NCBI GenBank assembly: GCA_039621445.1
Contig: CP154954.1
Coordinates: 50,075,847 to 50,139,846 of the forward strand
Direction of reading: 5' to 3'
Length of the DNA stretch: 64,000 nucleotides
Origin: Euglena gracilis
Lineage: Eukaryota > Euglenida > Euglenophyceae > Euglenales
Positions 53,935-63,487 of the stretch are shown piece by piece. Each line of letters opens with the position of its first letter. The first letter of the stretch is position 1. The translations under genes were made by a program, and so were the position numbers. Below the pieces are notes generated by a model. That model saw only the letters and a program-made list of their open reading frames with translations, did no database searches and was not told the DNA's origin.

Positions 53935-54640
53935 ATGCAAAGTGCACATGCACATACTGGAAACGCACCTATTAACTATGCTTTGTTAATTGGTTCGCTT
54001 CGTGGACTGCAGAATGCGGACGAAGTCGCTACGGCGACAAATAATTTTTCTTTACAAGGGGCGAATGCCCAAGTCGCTTTAGCGACAGAAACTTTTTATC
54101 CACAAGGGGGGGATGCCCAAGCCGCTTCTGTGGTGGAAAATTTTTCCATACAAGGGGCGGAAGCCCAAGCCGCTTCGGCGGCACCCCCCCCCCCACAACT
54201 GGGTTTTCGAACCCAAACCGCATTGGCGGTGCCCCCCCCCCTACAACAAGCCGCTTCGGCGGTACCCCCCCCCTCCAAGGGTCTTCGGACCCAAGCCGCT
54301 TCGGCGGTCCCCCCCCCCTCCAAGGGTCTTCGGAGCCAAGCCGCTTTGGCGGTACCCCCCCCCCTCCAAGGGTCTTCGGACCCAAGCCGCTTCGGCGGTA
54401 CCCCCCCCCTACAAGGGTCTACGGACCCAACCCGCATTCGCGGACACACTGTTAAAACAGCCGCATTTGCGGTACAACATAACCCTACAATGGGTCTATG
54501 GACCCCCTCCGCTTCTGCGGAGTCTGACTCACAAGTGGGCAGAATGCCCGAACGGAACTGGCAATTAGTGCCTTTTGGCACCCAATTGCCTACAGAGCCC
54601 CCCCCTTACGAGGACGGGTTGGAAACACCTTGTTTTTCCA
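53935..54640 (+). CDS. Gag N-terminal extension, repeat-rich part
   Basis: From the ATG at 53935 the frame reads MQSAHAHTGNAPINYALLI and then QAASAVPPPSKGLRT repeats of about 15 residues (45-bp units, 54180-54440). Units have poly-C of 7-9 bases, and the register slips between frames within the array. After 54640 the paralogous continuation is in another frame at a poly-C tract (CCAACCCCCCCCCGG). No known domain; it looks intrinsically disordered. Confidence 0.6.
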
Positions 54641-56659
54641 ACCCCCCCCCCGGCCCTACCACCGGTAGGCCCCATTCGGGACTTGCCCCCCCCTCCACAA
54701 TTGGGAGAAATCCCAGAACTACCTTGGTCCGCTGAAATGCGGTTGGTGGTCCCAGACACTGCCGGTGTCATTGTTCCCATGGACAATGACCCCGAGGAAG
54801 ACCTGGATTCGTTCTCCAGTAATACCGTTGAGCGCGTAGTCGCAAATTTACCGGAGAACCACCCACTACAACAGCAATTTCGACACATCGAAGCATGTGT
54901 CCAAAATTGCGCTAAAACACTGAACCAAGTCCTACAATTTGATGAAGACAGTCACAAGGCTGTTTTCGGCAAGCTGGACTTCCTTTGGCAATATATCCAA
55001 GAATTTGGACAATTTTGCCAAAAGAATTTTAACTCCACTACAATGGACCTTCAGAACATCCACCAAGGTTTTGACGCATTTTTGCGCAACACCTTGGTAC
55101 ACAACTTCCAACAGGTACAAGAGACCCTCCAAACCGCGGAATCGCGGAATAACGCAAAATTTTCACATTTACAACAAAATGTACAACAATTGTTCACACA
55201 ACTGGAAAACTTTTCATATACAATGCAAGAAATGCAGTCCCGCCTACAACAACGGGATAAAGCGCCTACGGGTGCGGAACTTGGCTCATATTTCTCAAAG
55301 GAGCACTTCTCAACCCTATCCAATGTTGTACAACAATCCCAGGAACGCATTTTGCGTTTGGGTGATGAAAACGCAAGTTTTCATCCAAATTTTGCACAAG
55401 TACGCGAAAACTTTGTACAAAGAGCTTTTGCTCAACAACTGGAAGAGCGGATTGCTCGTTTGGAACAAACTTCCTGCAAATGCGGTGAAGTTTCCCACAA
55501 TTTGACCACATTGCACACTCAAGTGGCGGACATCGCGCATCGACAAGATTTCCTCCATGAAAAGTGGCAAAACGACATACAAAAACTTGAAACTGCGTCC
55601 AATGCGCTACAAACCGCTACGGCGGAACTCCAATCCCGCGATGCGGTGATTCTTAGCTTACAAACCGCTAATGCGGGACTCCAAGACCGAGAAACGGTCA
55701 TAAGTACCATCCAAACCGCGAATGCGGACCTCCAAATTGCGTTTGCAGACCTGAAAACCGCTTTTGCGGATGTTTCGGGACTACAAACTGCAATTGGGGA
55801 CTTACAACGCCGCTTTGCGGAAACTTCCACAAAAAATCCCAGTATGGGAGCATTACGATCCACTGTAACCGATTTGCACAATCAGTTACAAGCGGATGTG
55901 AACAAAATCGAATCCGCGTTTGCGGATTTGCACAAACGGTGCAACGGTATTCAAAAATAGATTCCGGATATCACCGGCATTGAAACCCCACTTGCGGATC
56001 TGAATACGCAACACAAAACCTTACAATCCACCACTTCCCATTTACAAAAACTCGTACAAACACTTTCTACAAGGGTCTCCGGACTCCAACCATCCTCGGA
56101 TGGTCAAACGGTTCGCGAAGTCGAACTACCCCTTGATTTTCGCACATTTTACGACCAAATGCTTGCGAAAAATCAGGAAAACTTACAAGAATTTTGTGAA
56201 ACCTTGATGAGGACCGAAAATTCGGTCACCCAACAAGTTCTCACACTAAAACAACAAATCTCGGTGTTGGAGAACCGACTTTCTACAATGATGGATGACA
56301 AAAACGCTGAAAATGCAGTAGGGGTACTCCAACCCCTGTTGGGCACCACAACCCCACAAACCGAGAATCGGTTGAACACCCTTACAACCGCAATGGAAAC
56401 TTTGGTTAAGCGGGTCCAATTCTTGGACACCACTTTTCCAAAGCTTTCAGCGGATTTTGCCTCCATTGTTGACAAACTACCACTTTTGGATGAGTTACCC
56501 TCATACCGCAAACGTGTTAAGCGTTTGCAGAGTGATGTTGAAAGAATTTCGGACCTTTTCCAAGTGGTTTGTTCATTGGAACAAAGTATCCAAGATTTTG
56601 CATTGACTTTGGACGAGATTCATGCAAAATCCCGCAACCCCCCGCGCTTTGCCCCCTGA
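54575..56659 (+). CDS. Gag coiled-coil region, interrupted by one in-frame TAG
   Basis: One frame runs from about 54640 to 56659 except for TAG at 55958-55960. It starts with a Pro-rich linker (PPPPQLGEIPELPWSAEM) and acidic PMDNDPEEDLDSF, then has about 600 residues of heptad-rich sequence with many Gln and Leu (FQQVQETLQTAESRNNAKF, LQTANADLQIAFADLKTAF). In the last third ALQTATAELQ-like units repeat every 14-15 residues. The frame ends in KSRNPPRFAP at 56659, while the +1 frame continues. Length and coiled-coil content are unusual for a gypsy Gag; it may be a structural scaffold for the particle. The TAG may be a mutation, or recoded. Confidence 0.65.
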
Positions 56660-58788
56660 AAACCGTGTTTTCGGTGGTCAAAATGCAACTTCCAGCTCAC
56701 AACGCGCTTTTCGCGCATCAACCAAAGCATCTTCGGATGCCCGACATCCAACTCGCGACTTTGTGCATCAAATTCGCGATTCGTTGGATGCCAATCCTTC
56801 CAAAAGCGCAGTATGCGCATCCCTACAAGCATCTTCGGATGTGCGTGCCCTACAAGCATCCACGGATGCACATGATCATGAACATGCCTACAATCACGAT
56901 TACAATCGCCCGTTTATTCCACAACTCAAGATTCCCCCCCCCCCCTAAGGGTGAATCTTCGGATGAGGAACCGGTTTTTACCACAAAAACTGCGAATCCT
57001 CCGGTTTTACAACAAGAACTTCGCGAATCGGGACTGATTCGTGGTATGAGCCATACCCCTACCCCGGGTATTGGCCATGGATCGCGAATGCGAAACACGG
57101 AATTTACCGCGGTTCCCCGATTTGCGGGTGAACAACGGGATTCCTACCCCCCTGGTATGTTGCCACACCCCGAATCACGGAATCGCGACCCTTTACAACC
57201 CGAATCGCGGAATCGTGAACCACAACCATACAATTCGCGGAATTGCGATGTACCAAATACCCATGGTACCTACGGTACCATGAGTACATTCATGGATGCG
57301 CATTCGCGCATGCCACAACAACAACCATACCCCAACAATTACGATGGAAATCGCGGTCCACAACGCGATTTCACAGGTACAATCACAATTGCTAACAAGA
57401 TAAAGCCACAATGGGACGGAGATCCCACAACTTGGAAACAATTTTGGCGCGACTGGACATACTACTGGGACTTGAAGGGTCCAACCCAGGATGGGAACCC
57501 TGAGGTAATCAAGATGGAATTCATTGATTGCCTCCCCAAGGAAGAAAAAGAACGCGCCCGACAACTTGTGATCCGGAATCGGATAACTTTTGATGAACTG
57601 GTTGACCAATATGCGTCAACCTGTTCAAGCCTCATTTCGCGAATTACGCTGGAGAAAAAATGGCGGCAATTCGCGCCCAGTGACCGAAAATGGAAGTCCA
57701 TCGACCTTTGGTATTCCAATTGGGTGGGATTGGCTTCTGAGGTTGATGAACTGGGAGAGAACCAAATGAAAGAACAATTCGATGCGGTTCTCCTCCATTT
57801 CATTCCTACAATTATCAAGGACATTCACTGCGAGGAACTCGCGGACAACAAACTCACACTTGAACAACGATGGAACTTTGTATCCAAACAAATGAAACTC
57901 TCACAACTCTTGGGACAGATACAATCGGCTTACACCCACCACCCTACAGCTGGTCTCCCTAGCGGTACGGTAAGTGCCCTACAAAAGACTTCGTCTCCAA
58001 AATCGCCAAAATCCCCACGGGGATACGGTAAACATACAAATTCTCCAAGAGGAGATACAAAAACGCGCTATCCGCGCTCATCTGACCAATCTTCTGACAA
58101 AACTTGCTTTTTGTGCAACAAAGCGGGGCATACGTCCCGTGATTCCCCCCACCCTGATACGCGAAAGCGGTATCAGAGTCCAAGGGGTTCACAATCCTCG
58201 CGGAGCTCACGCTCCCCTGGGTTTTCACACAAATCCGGACAATCACAATCTTCGGGTTATCGCCAAAGGTCCCGATCACCGTTCCGCGACCGCGGACGTA
58301 ATCGTGCACCTCGTGGTCGATCACCCCGACCCCCTTACAAACGTGATACAAATCGCGACTCATCGCGATCACGTTCGCGAAGTAGATCATCTTCTTCGCC
58401 ATCGTTTTCCGGGAATCCGGATTACAACAAGAACCGTGGTCGAACGGGATTCCGTTCACCAAGACCTCCAAGGGGTGAAAGCCCATCACAAAACCGACAA
58501 AAATCACAAAACCGACAAAAGTGTTCCCTTTGTGGATCACATAGCCACCATTCGTCCAAATGTTACCGTTCTCGCTCTCCCCGCCCGAACCAACGTCACT
58601 ACAATGATACAAAACACAACAACAAACACAAGGTCGGGTTCAAACTCTCCTCTTTAGAGGAGGAAACCCCGGCTTCGGGCAGGGAGGGGGATTATAACTC
58701 CGAATCCTCGCTCGAGGATGACCGCAATGCGGTCCGCGCTGCGCGCTATCTACTCACACAAGAAAACGATAAACAGCCGAAGTGCTGA
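56640..58788 (+). CDS. Gag capsid and nucleocapsid with zinc knuckles
   Basis: The initial 100 residues are best read in the frame starting at 56622 (FRASTKASSDARHPTRDF), shifting at the C13 tract near 56935 into the frame that ends at 58788. The capsid region (about 57390-57960) has QWDGDPTTWKQFWRDWTYYW, EFIDCLPKEEKERARQL, typical of retrotransposon Gag capsid. A zinc knuckle CFLCNKAGHTSRDS at about 58106 lacks the final Cys (Ser instead); the second, CSLCGSHSHHSSKC at about 58522, is complete C-x2-C-x4-H-x4-C. A long Arg-Ser-rich stretch (58160-58460) separates them, like SR proteins, and likely binds RNA. Confidence 0.75.
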
Positions 58789-58819
58789 ATCGGACTTGGA
58801 GTAGGGGAGCCCGAGGTCT

Positions 58820-61342
58820 GTGGGCACGGACCTCTGGGCTGATGAACAGACGGAAGTAGGACCTGATCAACCTTACTTTCCCTGCCCATCTGCCTTTTTG
58901 GTCGGTACCCGGAAAATTTTCGGGTCCCCCACCCCCCACTCCAAATTTCTGCCTGGAATGCTGAGCAAAACAGGAACAGGATCCTGGAATAGTTGGAGAG
59001 ACAACAATTTTACACCAGATCCTGCACTTTGTGTACCCCCCATGGAACTTTTGGTCCAAGCGGAAATCCGAACACAAAATTTTTCTACCAAATGCAAACT
59101 TTTGGTCGACACAGGGTGTCAAATCCCCCTTCTTTTTCGAACGGGATTAATTCCCAACTCCCTCTTGGTGAAAGCCAAGTACCCCATCAAAATTATGACT
59201 GCTGACAACAGCCCCATGTGTGGTGGTGACTTGGGATGCTTTTTGGACATACTCCTCCCCATCATCCCCAAGCACCACTCACAGCCCCCACACACACAAA
59301 ATTTTCTGGGTACCTGCAGTTATGAATCGGGTATTCGCGGCTCTGACGTAATTTTGGGTTTTCCGTTCTTGCGTCAGAACCGCCTTGTTGTGGATTGCCC
59401 CTCCCTCGGTTTGCGCACTACTTCACGCACACAACCCACACCACCGAATTTCTCCCCCAAGACATCTTCCCAGATGTCCCCCCGCCTTGCCACAACGTTT
59501 TCTACAACCGAAAACACCGTTTCCTATCCTAGGGGTAAAGAGAAAGCTGCCCCCCTGCCCACGACACTTTTACCGCACGTTTCCCATGCGGTAGGGAAAG
59601 CGAGTAGCTTAACCCCCCACGTTTTACTGGGTTCCAAGGCGAAAGCCCAAAGGCCTGAAGAAATTTCGGTGTCGAGTAGCCGCCCAGCTGCACAACTTTT
59701 ACGTTTTCCACCAGGTGTGTCGATTTCGGACACCCCTGTACACCCCCCAGCAGCTACAACTTCCAACTCCCCCATATACACACTACACATGACTGACATG
59801 CACTACCAGACCGACACTTCCTACCAATGCGCACATTGCCGGAGAAATTCCACACAACCTGATTTCGACTGTGGATGTATTGTTGAACCTTCCAAACTAA
59901 TCGCTTTACACAACAACCAGAGTACACTTGGTACCGGGACCGGTACCCAGTTTACCCTGACCGCTGAACGAGAACACAACACACCGGGTTGTTACCCGTT
60001 GTGTGTTGAAGTACATCGACAATTGGACAAACGCGGAATCGCGTCCCTGTTTGGAATGGCCAGAATCGCGCAACAGGATCTCCAATGGCAGAAAGCCAAT
60101 CTCTCTGACCTCGAATGGCAGAATGCCAACCCCTCCAATGTCCCTGCATACAAGTGGCAGAATGCCAACGACAATTGTCCTCTACACAATACACCTGATA
60201 CACCCGGTATAATGCCTGATGAAGTGTCTTCGGATATAACGTATTACCGATGTGGCTCGGTAAACTGTGTTTCAGCCCTCCACAGGACTGAAACCACGAC
60301 AGTTTTCGCGAACCGCATCTGTAATGCGTTCAATTTTGGACAATACCGCATTTTGGAAACTTTGTTTTCCAAAATCGCACAAATCGCGAAGTCGATGGAC
60401 CTACAATTGGAGATTGACGCATTTTCGTCCAAAGCACATTCTCGTTTATCCAATTACTGGTCAAGCCATACAAATGCGTTTGATAAGTTTTGGGGTGATG
60501 TGGTCCTGTGGCTACATCCACCTCTGAAACTTATCCCTCTTGTTGTTGATAAGATCCTTCGGGATCAAGCACGCGGTGTGCTACTGATTCCTATAAATCC
60601 CGAAGCGGAATGGTTCCAACAATTGACGTATGTCACTTTTCAGTGGTGGGATTTACCGAATGACACCCCTTTGTTTGAAGATTTTTGCGGTGTCATGTTA
60701 CCAGCATTGAAAGAAATCATTTTTCGTGTTTGTTTCTTTGATGCATTCGGAACTGTCGACCACACTGACAAATTCCTACGGGATAAAGGTCAGAATGACC
60801 AAAAACACCAACTATCCGCAGTGATAGAAAGCGGTGGTCAACATCCGAAATCACAAGAATTATGTACAAAGATCAATCGCGAATTCAGTGATGTTTTAGA
60901 ACATCCTATCTATGCCCATGACATAGATCCTGCAATTCGCGGACCTTTTGGTGTCTGTAAGATCGAACTCAAAGAAGGTGCACAGCCCATGCACCGAAAA
61001 TTCTTTCGCTGTTCAGGCGAAAGAGAACAAGCTCTCAATACAATGATCGAAAAACTGATTGGACGAAAATGGATCATACCATCCAAAAGCGAATGGACCT
61101 CACAAGCTTTTGTTGTACCCAAGCCTCCCGATGCTTCTGGTGAGAAGAAGTGGAGACTTGTGCTGGATTACCGATACTTGAACTCACAGACAAAAGACGA
61201 TCCATTTCCGTTACCACTTATCGAAGACCTGATTACAAAACAAGCGGAAAACCGCCTCTGGTCGATTTTCGACTTAGAGGATGGTTTTCACCAGATGCAC
61301 CTACACCCTACCCTGACTCACAACCGTACACCGCATTCGTAA
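58820..61342 (+). CDS. Pol part 1: protease, methyltransferase-like domain, N-terminal RT
   Basis: Residues about 85-190 are a retropepsin-like protease (KLLVDTGCQIPLLF with the Asp-Thr-Gly, and DVILGFPFLRQNRLVVD). Residues about 200-520 are low-similarity spacer with a WQKANLSDLEWQNAN-type repeat at 60085-60170. Residues about 530-610 resemble the methyltransferase-like domain of DIRS elements (EIDAFSSKAHSRLSNYW, VVLWLHPPLKLIPLVVDKIL, GVLLIPINPEAEW), with HPPL where active enzymes have (D/N)PP(W/Y). From about 690 RT begins (PHP-like start, IIPSKSEWTSQAFVVPK, WRLVLDYRYLN, FDLEDGFHQM). The frame then stops at 61342; RT continues in the +1 frame. Confidence 0.8.
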   Translation: MGTDLWADEQTEVGPDQPYFPCPSAFLVGTRKIFGSPTPHSKFLPGMLSKTGTGSWNSWRDNNFTPDPALCVPPMELLVQAEIRTQNFSTKCKLLVDTGCQIPLLFRTGLIPNSLLVKAKYPIKIMTADNSPMCGGDLGCFLDILLPIIPKHHSQPPHTQNFLGTCSYESGIRGSDVILGFPFLRQNRLVVDCPSLGLRTTSRTQPTPPNFSPKTSSQMSPRLATTFSTTENTVSYPRGKEKAAPLPTTLLPHVSHAVGKASSLTPHVLLGSKAKAQRPEEISVSSSRPAAQLLRFPPGVSISDTPVHPPAATTSNSPIYTLHMTDMHYQTDTSYQCAHCRRNSTQPDFDCGCIVEPSKLIALHNNQSTLGTGTGTQFTLTAEREHNTPGCYPLCVEVHRQLDKRGIASLFGMARIAQQDLQWQKANLSDLEWQNANPSNVPAYKWQNANDNCPLHNTPDTPGIMPDEVSSDITYYRCGSVNCVSALHRTETTTVFANRICNAFNFGQYRILETLFSKIAQIAKSMDLQLEIDAFSSKAHSRLSNYWSSHTNAFDKFWGDVVLWLHPPLKLIPLVVDKILRDQARGVLLIPINPEAEWFQQLTYVTFQWWDLPNDTPLFEDFCGVMLPALKEIIFRVCFFDAFGTVDHTDKFLRDKGQNDQKHQLSAVIESGGQHPKSQELCTKINREFSDVLEHPIYAHDIDPAIRGPFGVCKIELKEGAQPMHRKFFRCSGEREQALNTMIEKLIGRKWIIPSKSEWTSQAFVVPKPPDASGEKKWRLVLDYRYLNSQTKDDPFPLPLIEDLITKQAENRLWSIFDLEDGFHQMHLHPTLTHNRTPHS

Positions 61343-62826
61343 CCTCCCGCGGAGTTTACCAATGGACGGTGTTACCAATGGGTGTTAAGAATGGCCCAGC
61401 CATGTTCCAAAGAATGATACAATGGATTTTACGAGACTTACCGTTTGCAATGGTATACATTGATGACGTGCTGATTGGCACACCTCCTCCACTTACAAAT
61501 TCGGTTAGTGATATCCTTGATATTCACTACCGCGATATACGTTCCGTACTGACAACGTTCCAAAAACATTTGCTTTTCGTCAAGGGTGCGAAAATGCATT
61601 TGTTTCGCGAAACGATAAAATTTTGTGGACACATTCTTAATAACGGACAAAGGAGAGCATCTCCAAGCAAACTCGAAGCTATAAAGAAGTGGACACCTGA
61701 AAACATCAAGACAATCACCCATCTAAAAGGATTTTTGGGTTTAGCGCAGTATTACGCGATTTACATGAAGGATTTCGCGAAAATCGCGGTACCACTGACG
61801 CGACAACTCAAAAATCGCGCTCCTGACAATACAAAGATACAATGGGATGATACAATGCGAGAATCGCTAACGACAATTAAACAATTGATGTTGGACAACG
61901 TTGTACTTGACATTGCCGACCCGTACAAACCATACGTACTGGAGGTCGACAGCAGCGACTATGCTGTCGGCGGCGTGTTGAGTCAACATAACTCGTCCAA
62001 TGAACTGCGCCCTGTAGCATTCTTCAGCAGAAAGCTACAAGGTGAAGACGGAAAAGGACAAGTCAAATGGAGCATACGAGAAAAGGAGACGTATGCCATT
62101 GTCCTTATCCTACAAAAATTCCGAAGTTGGGTCGCCAGTTCACTCGTACAAATACTAGTGTTGACAGACCACGAGTCTCTCCAACACTGGTACACCGAAG
62201 ACTTAAACAAAGCCATGTCCTCAGTTGGCCGAAGACGCCGATGGCACGATTTTTTGAGTCAATTCAACCTGGTGGTAGTTTATACACCAGGTCATACTCA
62301 AAAAGTTGCTGACCCACTTTCACGTGCACCCTGGCATTACCCTGGTAACCATGACGAGGGTGATGCCACGTTCCACGGAAGTCGCGAAGCCGCCGAATAC
62401 GCAAGGCGCGCAGACGCCGCAGACAACCTACTTGACAATTTTCCTGTCTCGCGGATTTGGCGGCGGATGCCGATATCCCCCGTACGGGGAAAACGACAAC
62501 GCGGCAGAATGCCGGGCCCCCGCTGGGTCACGCGATCCGAATCCCCATCCCCTCTCTTCTTTCGAGAATGGGATTATTCCAAAGATGATTTTTACAATGA
62601 TGTCGTACAAAGATTGCGTAATGGTGAATTGGTTGAGAATTATACCTTATCGCCTTTACGTTTGATTTTCCGGAATGATACCGGTTACAAGTACTGCATA
62701 CCCTGTGACTTGGTTGATGACGTACTTTTATGTTATCACAACCAAGGTCACCCTGGGGCCCCCAAACCTCTTTCATTGGTGGGTCGCAGGTACTGTACAA
62801 CCCTGACCGAAAAAAGATCTGTATAA
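61310..62826 (+). CDS. Pol part 2: RT palm, RNase H, start of integrase zinc region
   Basis: The frame joins after a shift near 61310 with YTAFVTSRGVYQWTVLPMG and has the catalytic YIDD box (FAMVYIDDVLIG, about 61450), the primer-grip/thumb (FCGHILNN, FLGLAQYYAIYM), then RNase H (VLEVDSSDYAVGGVLSQ, PVAFFSRKLQ, WSIREKETYAIV, LTDHESLQHW, PGHTQKVADPLSR). Downstream is an Arg-rich spacer and YHNQGHPGAPKPL, the two His of the integrase H2C2 finger. The two Cys (RCQICQAAK, about 62850) are in another frame. Confidence 0.85.
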
Positions 62827-62902
62827 GCGCTGTTTACAAATTTCGCAACGGTGCCAAATTTGTCAAGCTGCGAAACCGCGCAGAGGTACCCCCCCTGGTA
62901 CG

Positions 62903-63487
62903 ATGGCCTTCTTCCCCGTACCAAATGACATTTTTACATCTCTCTGCATGGATTTTCTGGAACTTGAACCTTGCAAAGGAACAGATGACAAACTTTACGA
63001 TTATGTTCTTGTTGTCGTCTGTCGGCTGAGTGGGTACATAGTATCCATTCCATGCCAGAAAGCAGGGTTGACAGCACAAGTTTTAGCACAAATGTTTTTA
63101 GAAAGATGCATTTGCCTCATGGGTTTACCGAATGAAATCGTGAGTGATCAAGACCATTTGATTTCTTCTCGATTTTTTACAACTCTTTGTGGTTTACTCG
63201 GAATTGAGCAGCATTTTTCTATCATTTATCGTCCAAAAGGCAATGGTCGCGCTGAAGCGGCAGTGAAAGCTGTAGTCAACATGCTACGACTTTCACTGGC
63301 CGAATCGCACAACGCCTGGTTACAAGTATTACCCTGGTGTTTATTTTATATCAACACTTTACCGGGTCTGATATTACAATACTCACCGTACAAAATCGTC
63401 TTCGGACGAGACCCCCCAGCCATTGGCGACATCCCGTCAGAACGACCTGCTCGTTCTAGCGTGAGTTGCGAAAACATGGTTCTCTGA
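62903..63487 (+). CDS. Pol part 3: integrase catalytic core
   Basis: Shows SLCMDFLELEPC (first Asp), EIVSDQDHLISSRFF (second Asp) and YRPKGNGRAEAAVKAV (Glu of the D,D-35-E triad), then LPWCLFYINTLPG and SPYKIVFGRDP, as in Ty3 integrases. The ATG is not a biological start; it follows the H2C2 region in the polyprotein. The frame ends at 63487 while the downstream domains are in the next frame from about 63470. Confidence 0.85.
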   Translation: MAFFPVPNDIFTSLCMDFLELEPCKGTDDKLYDYVLVVVCRLSGYIVSIPCQKAGLTAQVLAQMFLERCICLMGLPNEIVSDQDHLISSRFFTTLCGLLGIEQHFSIIYRPKGNGRAEAAVKAVVNMLRLSLAESHNAWLQVLPWCLFYINTLPGLILQYSPYKIVFGRDPPAIGDIPSERPARSSVSCENMVL

